Assembly: GCF_000383415.1 (NCBI RefSeq)
Contig: NZ_KB911259.1
Coordinates: 337,007-401,006 of the forward strand
Reading direction: 5' to 3'
Length of the DNA: 64,000 nucleotides
Source: Hyphomicrobium zavarzinii ATCC 27496
GTDB taxonomy: Bacteria; Pseudomonadota; Alphaproteobacteria; Rhizobiales; Hyphomicrobiaceae
This document shows, piece after piece, positions 34,578 through 42,407 of the stretch (within the stretch, counting starts at the first letter, position 1; every line of letters starts with the position of its first letter). Under the pieces are notes generated by a model. That model made no database searches. It was not told the DNA's origin and saw only the letters and a list, made by a program, of their open reading frames with translations. Made by a program: the position numbers and the translations under genes.

Positions 34578-34591
34578 TTGACTGCGATCAA
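34578..34591 (-). promoter_or_regulatory. FNR/FixK-type box of the ccoNOQP operon
   Basis: TTGACTGCGATCAA matches TTGA-N6-TCAA and is one base from the ideal TTGAT-N4-ATCAA. It is centred 86 bases upstream of ccoN. The rest of the 34499-34783 gap has no gene. Confidence 0.8.
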
Positions 34592-34783
34592 CACGGCTGA
34601 GATCGAAACAATCGGACGCAGGGTATGCATCGGCTCACTCGACGACGAGCATGGCCTCAAAATTCGGATGCCTGAGCTCGAAAAAGAAGACGCGCGCTGA
34701 CACCCCATCCCGATACGGAAGGGCGTCAGCGCAACAAATTGACGGAAATCAGCAAAGCCCGCAAACGCGGGGCGCTTACGGGC

Positions 34784-35482
34784 TTATTCGTTGGCGAGAT
34801 CCGTAAGGCGGACGACGTCGCAAAGCGTGACGGTCGTGCCACCCTGCTCGACGCCGATCACGCCCATCGTGCGAAGCTTGGTGAGAGTGCGGCTCACGGT
34901 CTCGATGGTCAACCCGAGGAGATCCGCGATATCGCTTCTGCGCATCGCGAGCGTGACCGTATGATCGTCGGCTTCACCTGAGCGGCGATGGAGCGCGAGC
35001 AGGAACGAGGCCACCCGCTCGACCGCGCTACGCTGCCCCACCGTGACGAGCAGGCTCCGCGTCGCGGCAAGCTCCTGGCAAACCGACTTGTAAAGCTTGA
35101 GCGCGAGATTGGCGTCGCTCTCCGCGAGGCTTTCGAGCGTTGCGGCCGAGAGGCAACGGACTTTCGACGTGCAGGTCGCCTGAGCACTCAGAATGTGCTC
35201 GTCGAGCGCGCCGAGACCGATGAGGTCGCCCGGATAAGCGAAATCGATGATCCGGCGGCGGCCGTCACAAAGCGTCTTGTAGATGGCGATCACGCCTTCC
35301 TCGACCCGGAACACGTGGAGCCGCGGATCACCCTCGCAGAAGACATGCTCCTTGCTCTCGAGCTTGCGCACGGTTGCGTGCGACAAACGCTCGTCGAGGC
35401 TGTTGGATGCGGCCGGCGAAGTGGAAATTCTGGGGGCCTGGGGGCGGAAAGAGCGGGGTTCTACGGTCTGAATTCCGAGCAT
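34784..35482 (-). CDS. Crp/Fnr-family regulator, FixK-like
   Basis: 232 residues from the ATG at 35482 (ribosome site GAGGAGAG). A cyclic-nucleotide-binding-like barrel (RKLESKEHVFCEGD, YPGDLIGLGALDE) is followed by a helix-turn-helix, MRRSDIADLLGLTIETVSRT, whose recognition helix has the E-x-x-S-R pattern that reads TTGAT half-sites. The N-terminal cysteine cluster of oxygen-sensing FNR is absent, so it is more like FixK or NnrR. It lies next to ccoN, in the same direction, and is a good candidate to act on the FNR-type boxes in the window. Confidence 0.88.
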   Translation of the reverse strand: MLGIQTVEPRSFRPQAPRISTSPAASNSLDERLSHATVRKLESKEHVFCEGDPRLHVFRVEEGVIAIYKTLCDGRRRIIDFAYPGDLIGLGALDEHILSAQATCTSKVRCLSAATLESLAESDANLALKLYKSVCQELAATRSLLVTVGQRSAVERVASFLLALHRRSGEADDHTVTLAMRRSDIADLLGLTIETVSRTLTKLRTMGVIGVEQGGTTVTLCDVVRLTDLANE

Positions 35483-35634
35483 CGATCTCTCCTCGCCGTG
35501 ATTTGCGCTGGAGAGGATTAAAAAGGGTCTTGGAACCGCCGATATGCGCCGTTCGTGATGAATTGTGAGAGAATGTAACAAGCACGAGAGATGAGGGCAG
35601 ACTCACGAATAAAGCCGACAACAGCACTCGGCAT

Positions 35635-35648
35635 ATGATTTTAATCAA
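35635..35648 (+). promoter_or_regulatory. FNR-like box upstream of the hemerythrin gene
   Basis: ATGATTTTAATCAA is one base from TTGA-N6-TCAA. Its centre is 61 bases before the ATG at 35703, which would place it near -41 with a 20-base leader (class II geometry). It also lies 153-166 bases ahead of the leftward Crp/Fnr gene. Confidence 0.5.
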
Positions 35649-35702
35649 TCCGCATCCGGCATACTGACGCTAGCTTTGGCGGCATTCCTGCGAGGAGCCC
35701 CC

Positions 35703-36296
35703 ATGCCGAAGCGAGCGTCTGGCCCGACCGTTCCGCCCACCGACGTGCCGGCTTCGGCAGAGGCCAGGTCGTCCGCCGCCATCGATCCCCGCAATGTGAC
35801 CTTTGCCGACCGCCATCTGCAGGAGGAGATCTCCAACGCGCTCGAAGAATTGGCCGACAGCTTGCCCGAGCTCGCCGATCTCAGGCTCGCGCGCAGCCTG
35901 AGTGCAATTCTGGAGCCGAGTTGGTCGGAGCACGTCGATTTCCAGGAAGCCGCCCTCTTCCCCATCATCATTCGCCACAAAGGCGGCCTGGAGGAAGCGG
36001 TGAGCCTGCTCGGCCGCCTCAGCACCGAGCATACCGAGCTGGCCGACCGCCACACTGAGGTGAGTGAGTACATCGAGATGCTGGTCGCAGGCGAACTGAC
36101 GAACTACGACACATTCGGCTATCTCCTGCGCAGCGCGTTCGAGGCGCGCCGCCACCACGCCGTGGCGGAGAGCTGCATCGAGGATATGCTGCCCCGCCTG
36201 CTGACACCGGCAGACCGAACGATGCTGACGGAATGGAGAAAGGAGCGGTCGACGCCGCCATTCCCCATCAATCTCATTCTTGATCGGCGGCACTGA
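35703..36296 (+). CDS. Hemerythrin HHE-domain protein
   Basis: 197 residues. After a 40-residue flexible N-terminus comes a four-helix bundle with spaced histidines and acids: ADRHLQEEI, SEHVDFQEAALFPII, STEHTELADRH and RRHHAVAESCIED. This is the diiron hemerythrin pattern, though the second motif is H-x4-E rather than the usual H-x3-E. Hemerythrins of this sort bind O2 or NO or repair NO-damaged clusters. The start at 35703 follows GAGGAG. Its FNR-like box and place beside the Crp/Fnr gene suggest low-oxygen or NO-linked expression. Confidence 0.75.
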   Translation: MPKRASGPTVPPTDVPASAEARSSAAIDPRNVTFADRHLQEEISNALEELADSLPELADLRLARSLSAILEPSWSEHVDFQEAALFPIIIRHKGGLEEAVSLLGRLSTEHTELADRHTEVSEYIEMLVAGELTNYDTFGYLLRSAFEARRHHAVAESCIEDMLPRLLTPADRTMLTEWRKERSTPPFPINLILDRRH

Positions 36297-36332
36297 GACA
36301 CCGCACGCAGAGGGCTTAGGCCCAGGCGCTCG

Positions 36333-37151
36333 CTAGTGCGACATGAGCACCGGCAGGACCGTTGTCCTCAGCACCTTGCGCGTCGCGCCACCGAGAACGA
36401 ACTCGCGAAACCGCGAGTGGCCGTAGCAGCCCATCACGAGAAGGTCGCTGCCCCACGCCTGCATGTAGTCCGCGAGCGCATCGCCGACAGCGGCATCGGG
36501 AGCGGACAGCTCCACCGCCTCGCATTTGATCCCGTGACGGGCGAGCGCCGTGCAGAGATCGCCCGTCGGAACATCGTCCACGGTTGCACTGTCGTCCTTG
36601 GGATTGACCCAAACGACATTCACCGCATCCGCTTGCTTCAGCAAAGGCAATGCATCGAAAACGGCGCGCGTACCCTCGCGCCGTCCGTTCCACGCAACGG
36701 TAATCCGCTTCCCCACACCACCCGCATCGCAACCGGCGGGAACGAAGAGCACCGGGCGCCCCGACTGGAGCACGAGTTGCTCCGTCCCCTCGTCGTCGGA
36801 TATGCCGGAAATGATCAGGTCGGCCGCGCGTCCGTAGTTCACCGCGCTCCGCCAGACGGGCAGAAGGCCCGCATCGTCGTCCACCCACTCGGCGCTGATG
36901 CCGGCCTCCCGCGCCGACGTCTCGAACGCCGCCTTCAGGCGCTGCGCCACCGCAATAAACACCTTGCGGTGCTCCTCCACGACGGACGACGTCGCACCGG
37001 GCACGAAGGACGGCTGAAGTATGTAGGGAGGGACCACGGCCAGGCCGATGAGATGCGCGCCGCACCGCCGCGCGAGATCGAAGGCAGGCGCCATGACCGT
37101 CTGGAACTCGGGCTCACCGGTGACGTGAACGAGAATGGTTTTGTAGGTCAT
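36333..37151 (-). CDS. Tandem-domain universal stress protein
   Basis: 272 residues with two UspA-like folds. The second ends with the ATP-binding pattern MGCYGHSRFREFVLGGATRK (G-x2-G-x9-G-[ST]). The first repeat begins YKTILVHVTG and is less conserved. Tandem Usp proteins are common in low-oxygen regulons. The gene starts 21 bases after the secreted-protein gene in the same direction, so it probably shares the FNR-type promoter at 37549-37562. Confidence 0.88.
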   Translation of the reverse strand: MTYKTILVHVTGEPEFQTVMAPAFDLARRCGAHLIGLAVVPPYILQPSFVPGATSSVVEEHRKVFIAVAQRLKAAFETSAREAGISAEWVDDDAGLLPVWRSAVNYGRAADLIISGISDDEGTEQLVLQSGRPVLFVPAGCDAGGVGKRITVAWNGRREGTRAVFDALPLLKQADAVNVVWVNPKDDSATVDDVPTGDLCTALARHGIKCEAVELSAPDAAVGDALADYMQAWGSDLLVMGCYGHSRFREFVLGGATRKVLRTTVLPVLMSH

Positions 37152-37172
37152 GATCCCCTTCGCCTCCTGCCG

Positions 37173-37487
37173 TCAGCACACGCTCGGCTCGCACAATTCT
37201 ATGCGGAATTTCTGGTGCTTGCGGGTGCGGCTGAAGTCGAACTGCCTATTGTCGAGGCAAGAGACGCGGCCTTGAACGCCGACGTCGTCGCCGAGCGGGA
37301 TCTCTTCGAAGGTCAGAACCTCGTTAAGATCACAGCCCTTTTCATGCTTGAGCTGATCCTTGAGAATGATGCGCCACGGCCCTTCCTGCACCGGCTCCGG
37401 CTGATCCTGCGCGTGCACCGGCAGCACCACGCTCGCACCAACAGCCAGCGCACTCGCCATCATCCACCAACGGCCCTTCGTCGACAT
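37173..37487 (-). CDS. Small secreted protein with four cysteines, unknown function
   Basis: 104 residues with a clear signal peptide (basic start, MMASALAVGASVVL, cleavage after VHAQ near residue 27). The mature part has four cysteines (in GCDLNE, VSCLDN, IELCEP and the C-terminal VC), enough for two disulfides. No family recognised. The ATG at 37487 with GGAGGGAAG upstream gives a proper signal peptide; the longer frame does not. First gene of a likely two-gene unit with the universal stress protein. Confidence 0.7.
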   Translation of the reverse strand: MSTKGRWWMMASALAVGASVVLPVHAQDQPEPVQEGPWRIILKDQLKHEKGCDLNEVLTFEEIPLGDDVGVQGRVSCLDNRQFDFSRTRKHQKFRIELCEPSVC

Positions 37488-37548
37488 GTCAGCTTCCCTC
37501 CGCTTTTCGATCGCTCCTCTTAATGATAGGAAAATGAGGTTCGAAACT

Positions 37549-37562
37549 TTGACGCGCGTCAA
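37549..37562. promoter_or_regulatory. Perfectly palindromic FNR/NnrR-type box
   Basis: TTGACGCGCGTCAA is a perfect 14-base palindrome matching TTGA-N6-TCAA. Its centre is 68 bases upstream of the leftward secreted-protein gene and 106 upstream of the rightward DUF805 gene, so it may serve both. Confidence 0.7.
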
Positions 37563-37661
37563 GGTACGAGACTGTCGGAGAACACATCTTACTTTCGTCA
37601 ACGCGTCATAAGAGTCCAAACCGGGACGCGGCCCTTCCAGAGCCACGGATGAGCGCGCGAG

Positions 37662-38156
37662 ATGACGACGAACGTAATCGACCTGTTCCTATCCCTGAAA
37701 GGCCGCATCGACCGGCAGGTCTGGTGGATCGGCATGCTCGCGGCCTTTGTCGCGACGATGGTCGGCATCGGCCTGTTCAATCGCGACTCGTTCGACGAAA
37801 GCGCCAACGCCGTGTCCGGTGCCCCCACCATGGCTGCCTTCATCTGGGCGGCCCTATGCGGCTATGCGGCAACGTCGCTCACTGTAAAGCGTCTCAACGA
37901 TGCGGCCTGCCCGCGATGGCTGGGGCAGTTGTTCGCACTGGCCGGAGCCACCATCGTCATCGGGTGGGGACTCGGATTTTTCCTTCATCCCTTTGTGTTG
38001 AATGGCGAATCTGCGGTCTTCTGGGTGCTCGCCCTGTCGGCCGTTCCTGCCCTCATCGAATCCGCTGCCCGTCCCAGCGCGCCTGACGACCCGAACCGGC
38101 AAACCGATCAGCTTGATCGCGCGCAAGGAGCGCCCGGCCCGGACATACGAAGCTGA
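37662..38156 (+). CDS. DUF805-family membrane protein
   Basis: 164 residues, four hydrophobic segments. The N-terminal FLSLKGRIDRQVWWIGML and the internal VKRLNDAACPRWL are the DUF805 signature (normally GRI.R..FW and RLHD...W). Function of the family is unknown. The start is ATG at 37662. It leads a rightward set with the UreH/TauE-like gene and two cytochromes and shares the FNR-type box region with the leftward genes. Confidence 0.8.
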   Translation: MTTNVIDLFLSLKGRIDRQVWWIGMLAAFVATMVGIGLFNRDSFDESANAVSGAPTMAAFIWAALCGYAATSLTVKRLNDAACPRWLGQLFALAGATIVIGWGLGFFLHPFVLNGESAVFWVLALSAVPALIESAARPSAPDDPNRQTDQLDRAQGAPGPDIRS

Positions 38157-38170
38157 ATGATCTACGTCAG

Positions 38171-38938
38171 TTGAACACCGGACACCCTTCCTTGGACCCT
38201 GTGATCCTCAGCATCGTCACCGGATTGAGCCTCGGCTTTGCGAGCACGCTGCATTGCGCCGGCATGTGCGGCGGCATCTCGTCGAGCCTGCTTCTCGCGG
38301 CAGGCCCCGGAGACCTCCGCAGCCAAGGCAACGCACTCGCGCTGACCCACAGCGGTCGCATCACGGCCTACGCCCTCGCAGGTGCCTTGATCGGCGCTCT
38401 CGGCACTCCGGTCGTCGGATGGCTCGACCGGGAGCTTGCCTTCCGGCTGGCGCAATGGGCTGGCGCCGTGGCGCTCATGTGGATCGGACTTTCCACCGCG
38501 GGCCTGCTTCCGGCATTGAACGGCATCGACCGCCTCTTAAGCCCGGTCGCGAATTTCCTCGCACGCCTCACCCGGCCCGCACGGGGACGCGCCTGGGCTC
38601 CCTTCGCCGCAGGGCTCGCGTGGGGGCTCATGCCCTGCGCGATGGTCTACGGCGCGCTCTTCATGGCCATGCTCACGGGATCGGCATCCCTCGGCGCCCT
38701 CGCCATGCTGGCGTTCGGCGTCGGCACCTTGCCCGGCCTCTTTGCAGCAACTTTCGGCGTTCGCGCGCTCGCCGCCGCAGGACAGCGCCAGCACTTGCGC
38801 ATGGCAGCCGGCCTTGCCATCGGCGCACTCGGCTTTTTGACAGTGTGGCTTCCCCACCCGGCAAATGGCGTCATCTGCGCACCGGGCGACAGCGCAGTCT
38901 TGAGTTGGATCAACGGTGCGCTTTCGCCGGCGCTTTAG
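38171..38938 (+). CDS. UreH/TauE-like membrane protein of the sulfite exporter or DsbD-like superfamily
   Basis: About 255 residues, six membrane helices. STLHCAGMCGGI near residue 30 and LMPCAMVYGALFMAM near residue 155 are the signature half-motifs of the UreH-type transmembrane family related to DsbD and CcdA. Members next to cbb3 or cytochrome genes are thought to handle copper or thiol chemistry for cytochrome assembly. The reading frame opens with TTG at 38171; a GTG at 38201 is an alternative start. It lies between DUF805 and the cytochrome genes. Confidence 0.75.
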   Translation: MNTGHPSLDPVILSIVTGLSLGFASTLHCAGMCGGISSSLLLAAGPGDLRSQGNALALTHSGRITAYALAGALIGALGTPVVGWLDRELAFRLAQWAGAVALMWIGLSTAGLLPALNGIDRLLSPVANFLARLTRPARGRAWAPFAAGLAWGLMPCAMVYGALFMAMLTGSASLGALAMLAFGVGTLPGLFAATFGVRALAAAGQRQHLRMAAGLAIGALGFLTVWLPHPANGVICAPGDSAVLSWINGALSPAL

Positions 38939-38968
38939 TTTTCTCCCGTCTTGAGCATGGAGGTTACC

Positions 38969-39301
38969 GTGCACGCATCTCTTCGGAGCCTGGCAGCAGC
39001 CGCGCTTCTCATCCCCGCTGCAGCCCACGCCGACACCCTCGGAAGCGCAAGCGAGGGGCAGGCATATGCCAAGGCACACTGCGCCGAGTGTCATACCGTG
39101 GACAAATCGGGAGACGTCTCGCCCGACTTCGCCGCCCCTTCCTTTGTCAGTGTGGCGAACACGCCTGGCATGACGGAGCGGGCGATCGCGGTTTGGCTTC
39201 AGACCTCCCACCCCACCATGCCGGACCTCATCATTCCGGAAAATGTCCGCGACAACCTCATTGCCTATATTATGACGCTGAAAGAGCCGGCCAGCCATTA
39301 G
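38969..39301 (+). CDS. Small periplasmic cytochrome c
   Basis: About 110 residues. A signal peptide (LRSLAAAALLIPAAAHAD) precedes one heme site CAECH and a distal methionine candidate (SHPTMPDLII), so it is a class I monoheme cytochrome. The GTG at 38969 is preferred because GGAGG lies 5 bases upstream and the signal peptide then has normal length; an ATG at 38957 is in frame. Likely partner in electron transfer near the cbb3 oxidase. Confidence 0.82.
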   Translation: MHASLRSLAAAALLIPAAAHADTLGSASEGQAYAKAHCAECHTVDKSGDVSPDFAAPSFVSVANTPGMTERAIAVWLQTSHPTMPDLIIPENVRDNLIAYIMTLKEPASH

Positions 39302-39355
39302 GCAACGTCCGGCGCGTCGGCCTGCACACCACCCATGCGAAGGTTGGAGGAACGA

Positions 39356-39694
39356 ATGGTGAGAAACCCGGCCGCGCTACTCGGCGCATGCCTTGCCGCG
39401 GCCCTGCCGATCGCCGCCTGCTCCGACGCCTCGATCCACGACAAAGGCCGCGCCGCGCTCGAATCGCGCTGCGCCCGCTGCCATGCCATTGGCGTCGACG
39501 ATAAGAGCCCCCACGCCCAGGCGCCGCCGTTCCGCGAGATCGTGCACCGTTATCCGCCCGAGAACCTCGCCGAATCCCTCGCGGAAGGCATCGTCTCCGG
39601 TCATCCGGACATGCCGCAATTCGTCATGGACCCCGACGAGATCGGCGCGGTCATCGACTATCTTTCCAACCTCCTTGCGAAGACGAGCAAATAG
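39356..39694 (+). CDS. Lipoprotein-type monoheme cytochrome c
   Basis: 112 residues. The signal sequence ends in a lipobox (PIAAC), so the protein is probably lipid-anchored. One heme site CARCH, with SGHPDMPQFVM supplying a likely methionine ligand. It resembles the cytochrome encoded just upstream (same size, same GHPDMP/SHPTMP motif), suggesting a duplicated pair. Start ATG 39356 with GGAGGA upstream. Confidence 0.82.
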   Translation: MVRNPAALLGACLAAALPIAACSDASIHDKGRAALESRCARCHAIGVDDKSPHAQAPPFREIVHRYPPENLAESLAEGIVSGHPDMPQFVMDPDEIGAVIDYLSNLLAKTSK

Positions 39695-39703
39695 CCGGCA
39701 GCA

Positions 39704-40276
39704 CTAAGAGAGCCGCTCGCCCAGGCGCCGCATCTCGGCAAGCCATCGGGCGCGCCGGGCCGGACCGATCTGCTCGACGCTTCCGATCACCGTCGAGCGG
39801 ACCGGAGACACGCCCATGAACTCCAGAATATTTCGCCGGAGCATCTTGAGAGCGTGGGCGCCGAACCACCATCGATAGATCCATCCTGGCATGCCCATCG
39901 TCACGACCACGCGCGCGGACCTTCCTGCGAGCACCTTGACGAACTGGCCCGTCTTCGCCGGCTCGATGATCTCGGGCTGAAGAATCCGTTCGAGAAATCC
40001 CTTGAGGATCGCGGGAAGCGTCCCCAGCCACAGCGGAAACACGAGCACGATGTGATCGGCCGCGCGCAAGGCGGAATAGGCGGCTTCGAGATCGGGCTCG
40101 CGCGGCTGCACCTCGACATACGCGCCGCGCAGAATGGGATCGAATGCAAGCTTGGACGTCACGAATATCTGCGCGTGGTGTCCGGCCGCCTCGGCTCCGG
40201 TCCGATAGGCCTCCCCGATCGCCTCGCAGAACGTGCCTGCACGCGAATGACCGACAATGATGACGGCACGCTTCAT
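39704..40276 (-). CDS. NAD(P)H-dependent flavoprotein oxidoreductase (flavodoxin-2 fold)
   Basis: 190 residues from the ATG at 40276. Flavodoxin-like start (KRAVIIVGHSRAGTF) with ADHIVLVFPLWLGTLPAILK and GMPGWIYRWWFGAHALKML typical of the NAD(P)H:quinone oxidoreductase (MdaB/KefF/NQO) family. Likely two-electron reduction of quinones with FMN or FAD. It is convergent with the second cytochrome gene; an exact FNR-type box lies about 64 bases upstream. Confidence 0.82.
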   Translation of the reverse strand: MKRAVIIVGHSRAGTFCEAIGEAYRTGAEAAGHHAQIFVTSKLAFDPILRGAYVEVQPREPDLEAAYSALRAADHIVLVFPLWLGTLPAILKGFLERILQPEIIEPAKTGQFVKVLAGRSARVVVTMGMPGWIYRWWFGAHALKMLRRNILEFMGVSPVRSTVIGSVEQIGPARRARWLAEMRRLGERLS

Positions 40277-40333
40277 CACAAGCTCCGAGCCAAAAGTGCC
40301 AGCAGAAGCTAGGGCGGCCTCCGCCGAGAAGGG

Positions 40334-40347
40334 TTGACCAGCCTCAA
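40334..40347. promoter_or_regulatory. FNR-type box between the flavoprotein and the kinase-fusion genes
   Basis: TTGACCAGCCTCAA matches TTGA-N6-TCAA. Its centre is 64 bases from the leftward flavoprotein ATG and 57 from the rightward start at 40398. Confidence 0.5.
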
Positions 40348-40397
40348 ATCGCGCGCCAATGACGCTGCCAGGATAGTGCACGAAAATCCGGAGCCCT

Positions 40398-41981
40398 GTG
40401 ATGCCGAGACAGCGCCGACCTCAAGATCTCGCGGGATCGGACCGCGAAGAGGCAGAGGTGATCGCGTTCCTCTCCGATCCTGCCTCTTATCCCGGCCGCC
40501 CCGGGCAGGTGGACATCGTTGAAACGCACGCCGCACGTATTTTTCTCGCCGGCCGCCAAGCTCTCAAGATCAAAAAACGCGTCACCCTTCCGTTCCTCGA
40601 TTTCTCCACCTTGCCCAAGCGCCGCGCCGCTCTCGAACGGGAGCTGGAGCTCAATCGCGATCATGCACCCGAGATCTACGGCGGCGTGTCCGCCATCAGC
40701 CGCGGACCGGACGGCCGCCTGACCTTTAGCGAGGGCACCGTGGTGGACTATGCGCTGGTGATGAACCGGTTCGAGCAGGAGAACCTTCTCGCCCGCATCG
40801 CAGCCGAAGGTCCCCTGCAGCCCAAGATTGCGCGCGAGCTGGCGGACATGGTAGCCCGCTATCACCGGACGGTTCCGCTGGCCAGCGGGACGTCCGGCGG
40901 GGCCGTGATGCTCGACACCGTCGGTCAGCTCGCCGCTTCGCTGACAGACGCGGCGCCGCCCTCCTTGTCCGCTCTCATGACCACTTTCGCCGAGCGGAGC
41001 CTGACCGAGCTGGCGCGCATCGCGCCCCTGCTCGAAGCGCGCGGAGAAGCCGGGCACGTTCGCCGCTGCCATGGCGATCTTCACCTCGGTAACATCGTTC
41101 TGCTCGAAGGACGCGTGGTGCCCTTCGATGCGCTGGAGTTCGACGAGCGCCTCGCCTCCATCGATGTGCTCTACGATCTCGCCTTCCTGCTGATGGACCT
41201 CGATGTCCGAGGAGACCGGCGCGCCGCCAACACCGTGCTCAACGCCTATGTGTCGGCCGAACCCACCGGCAGCGAGATCGAAGGGCTCGCAACGCTCCCG
41301 CTGTTCCTCGCCACCCGCGCCGCCGTGCGCGCCCTCGTCTCTCTAGAAAGCGCACTTCAGAAACCCGAAGGCGAGGACGAGGCGGACACAGCCCGCGCCG
41401 CCCGTTACGTGACGGCCGCCAACGCTTACCTCGCGCCCGGGCAGCCCATGCTGCTCGCCGTGGGCGGCCTCTCGGGAACCGGAAAATCAACCCTCGCCGC
41501 AGCTCTCGCGCCGCGCATCGGCCCCGCGCCAGGCGCGCTCGTGTTGCGCACCGACGTCGAGCGCAAGCGCATGTTCGAGGTGCCGGAAACCGAACGGCTC
41601 GCCGTCGAGCACTATGGAGAGCAGGCCTCAGACGACGTCTACGCCGTGCTCTACGCCAAGACAGAGCGGGCACTCGCGGCGGGCCACGCCGTGATTTTCG
41701 ACGGCGTGTCGGCCAAACCGGCCGAGCGCGAGAAAATATCCGCCATCGCCGCCAAGCTCGGCGTCCCCTTCACCGGACTATGGCTCGACGCGCCTCTCGA
41801 AATTCAGATTACCCGCGTCGAAGCCCGCAAGGGCGACGCTTCTGATTCCAATGAAGCCGTCGTACGCGCCCAGGCGGAGCGCGATCTCGGCCCCATCACT
41901 TGGACGCGCATTGATGCTGGCCAGTCACCGGAGCACACCTTTCAACAAGCCCTCGCTTTGCTGGGCTTGCCTCAGCCTTGA
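40398..41981 (+). CDS. APH-type kinase fused to a P-loop NTPase/kinase domain
   Basis: 527 residues. The first 330 form an aminoglycoside-phosphotransferase-like domain (RRCHGDLHLGNIVL, then VVPFDALEFDERLASIDVLY). The last 180 form a P-loop kinase of the zeta-toxin/AAA_33 type (Walker A GGLSGTGKSTL; Walker-B-like AVIFDGV). Such fusions are widespread in proteobacteria, but the substrate is unknown. Start GTG 40398 or ATG 40401. Possibly expressed from the shared FNR-type region upstream. Confidence 0.82.
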   Translation: MMPRQRRPQDLAGSDREEAEVIAFLSDPASYPGRPGQVDIVETHAARIFLAGRQALKIKKRVTLPFLDFSTLPKRRAALERELELNRDHAPEIYGGVSAISRGPDGRLTFSEGTVVDYALVMNRFEQENLLARIAAEGPLQPKIARELADMVARYHRTVPLASGTSGGAVMLDTVGQLAASLTDAAPPSLSALMTTFAERSLTELARIAPLLEARGEAGHVRRCHGDLHLGNIVLLEGRVVPFDALEFDERLASIDVLYDLAFLLMDLDVRGDRRAANTVLNAYVSAEPTGSEIEGLATLPLFLATRAAVRALVSLESALQKPEGEDEADTARAARYVTAANAYLAPGQPMLLAVGGLSGTGKSTLAAALAPRIGPAPGALVLRTDVERKRMFEVPETERLAVEHYGEQASDDVYAVLYAKTERALAAGHAVIFDGVSAKPAEREKISAIAAKLGVPFTGLWLDAPLEIQITRVEARKGDASDSNEAVVRAQAERDLGPITWTRIDAGQSPEHTFQQALALLGLPQP

Positions 41982-42052
41982 TCGCACGCAAAGCGTCCAA
42001 ATTCTCCGGCTCCTAACTTGCGGATCATGTAATCCGCACAATCGGGGACCCG

Positions 42053-42316
42053 ATGAACCATCACCATCGCAAAGTACTTCACGCCATTTTCAGCCATCCC
42101 GTCAACGCCAACATCGACATGAAGGAGATCGAGCACACCCTCGAGGCGCTCGGAGCCGAGCTGGAGACGAAGTCGGGCAGCCGCCTCGGCATCTCGCTGA
42201 ACGGCCACAAGATCGCCGTTCAGCATGTCAACCACAGCGTTCCCAAGGAAGAGGTCATTCAGATCCGGAAGTTCCTCGAGACGTGCGGCGTCGCCGCCGC
42301 CGACTATCCGGTCTGA
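42053..42316 (+). CDS. Small HicA-like double-stranded RNA-binding-fold protein
   Basis: 87 residues. The order helix (KEIEHTLEALGAEL), strand pair (SGSRLGISLNGHKIAVQH) and helix (PKEEVIQIRKFLETCGV) follows the HicA toxin fold, where a GSH motif carries the catalytic histidine. Here the matching place reads GSR, and the histidine-rich N-terminus (NHHHRKVLH) is not typical. There is no hicB gene beside it. It may be a non-toxic relative. A bidirectional terminator follows at 42339. Confidence 0.5.
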   Translation: MNHHHRKVLHAIFSHPVNANIDMKEIEHTLEALGAELETKSGSRLGISLNGHKIAVQHVNHSVPKEEVIQIRKFLETCGVAAADYPV

Positions 42317-42338
42317 CATCCGCCAAGAGTATAAAAGC

Positions 42339-42389
42339 AAGAAAGCCGCGCCGAGGTCACATACCCCAGCGCGGCTTCTTCTTTTTCTT
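42339..42389. terminator. Terminator between the HicA-like and chemoreceptor genes
   Basis: AAGAAAGCCGCGC pairs with GCGCGGCTTCTT (one bulge, 17-base loop), followed on the plus strand by a T-rich run. With A-rich sequence on the other side it can serve both convergent genes. Confidence 0.8.
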
Positions 42390-42407
42390 GACTGCACCGG
42401 GCCCGCC

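Noticed and set aside
41979-41992. TTGATCGCACGCAA as a further FNR-like box upstream of the HicA-like gene
   Set aside because: One mismatch, overlaps the end of the preceding coding sequence, and the downstream gene has no low-oxygen link; counted as chance.
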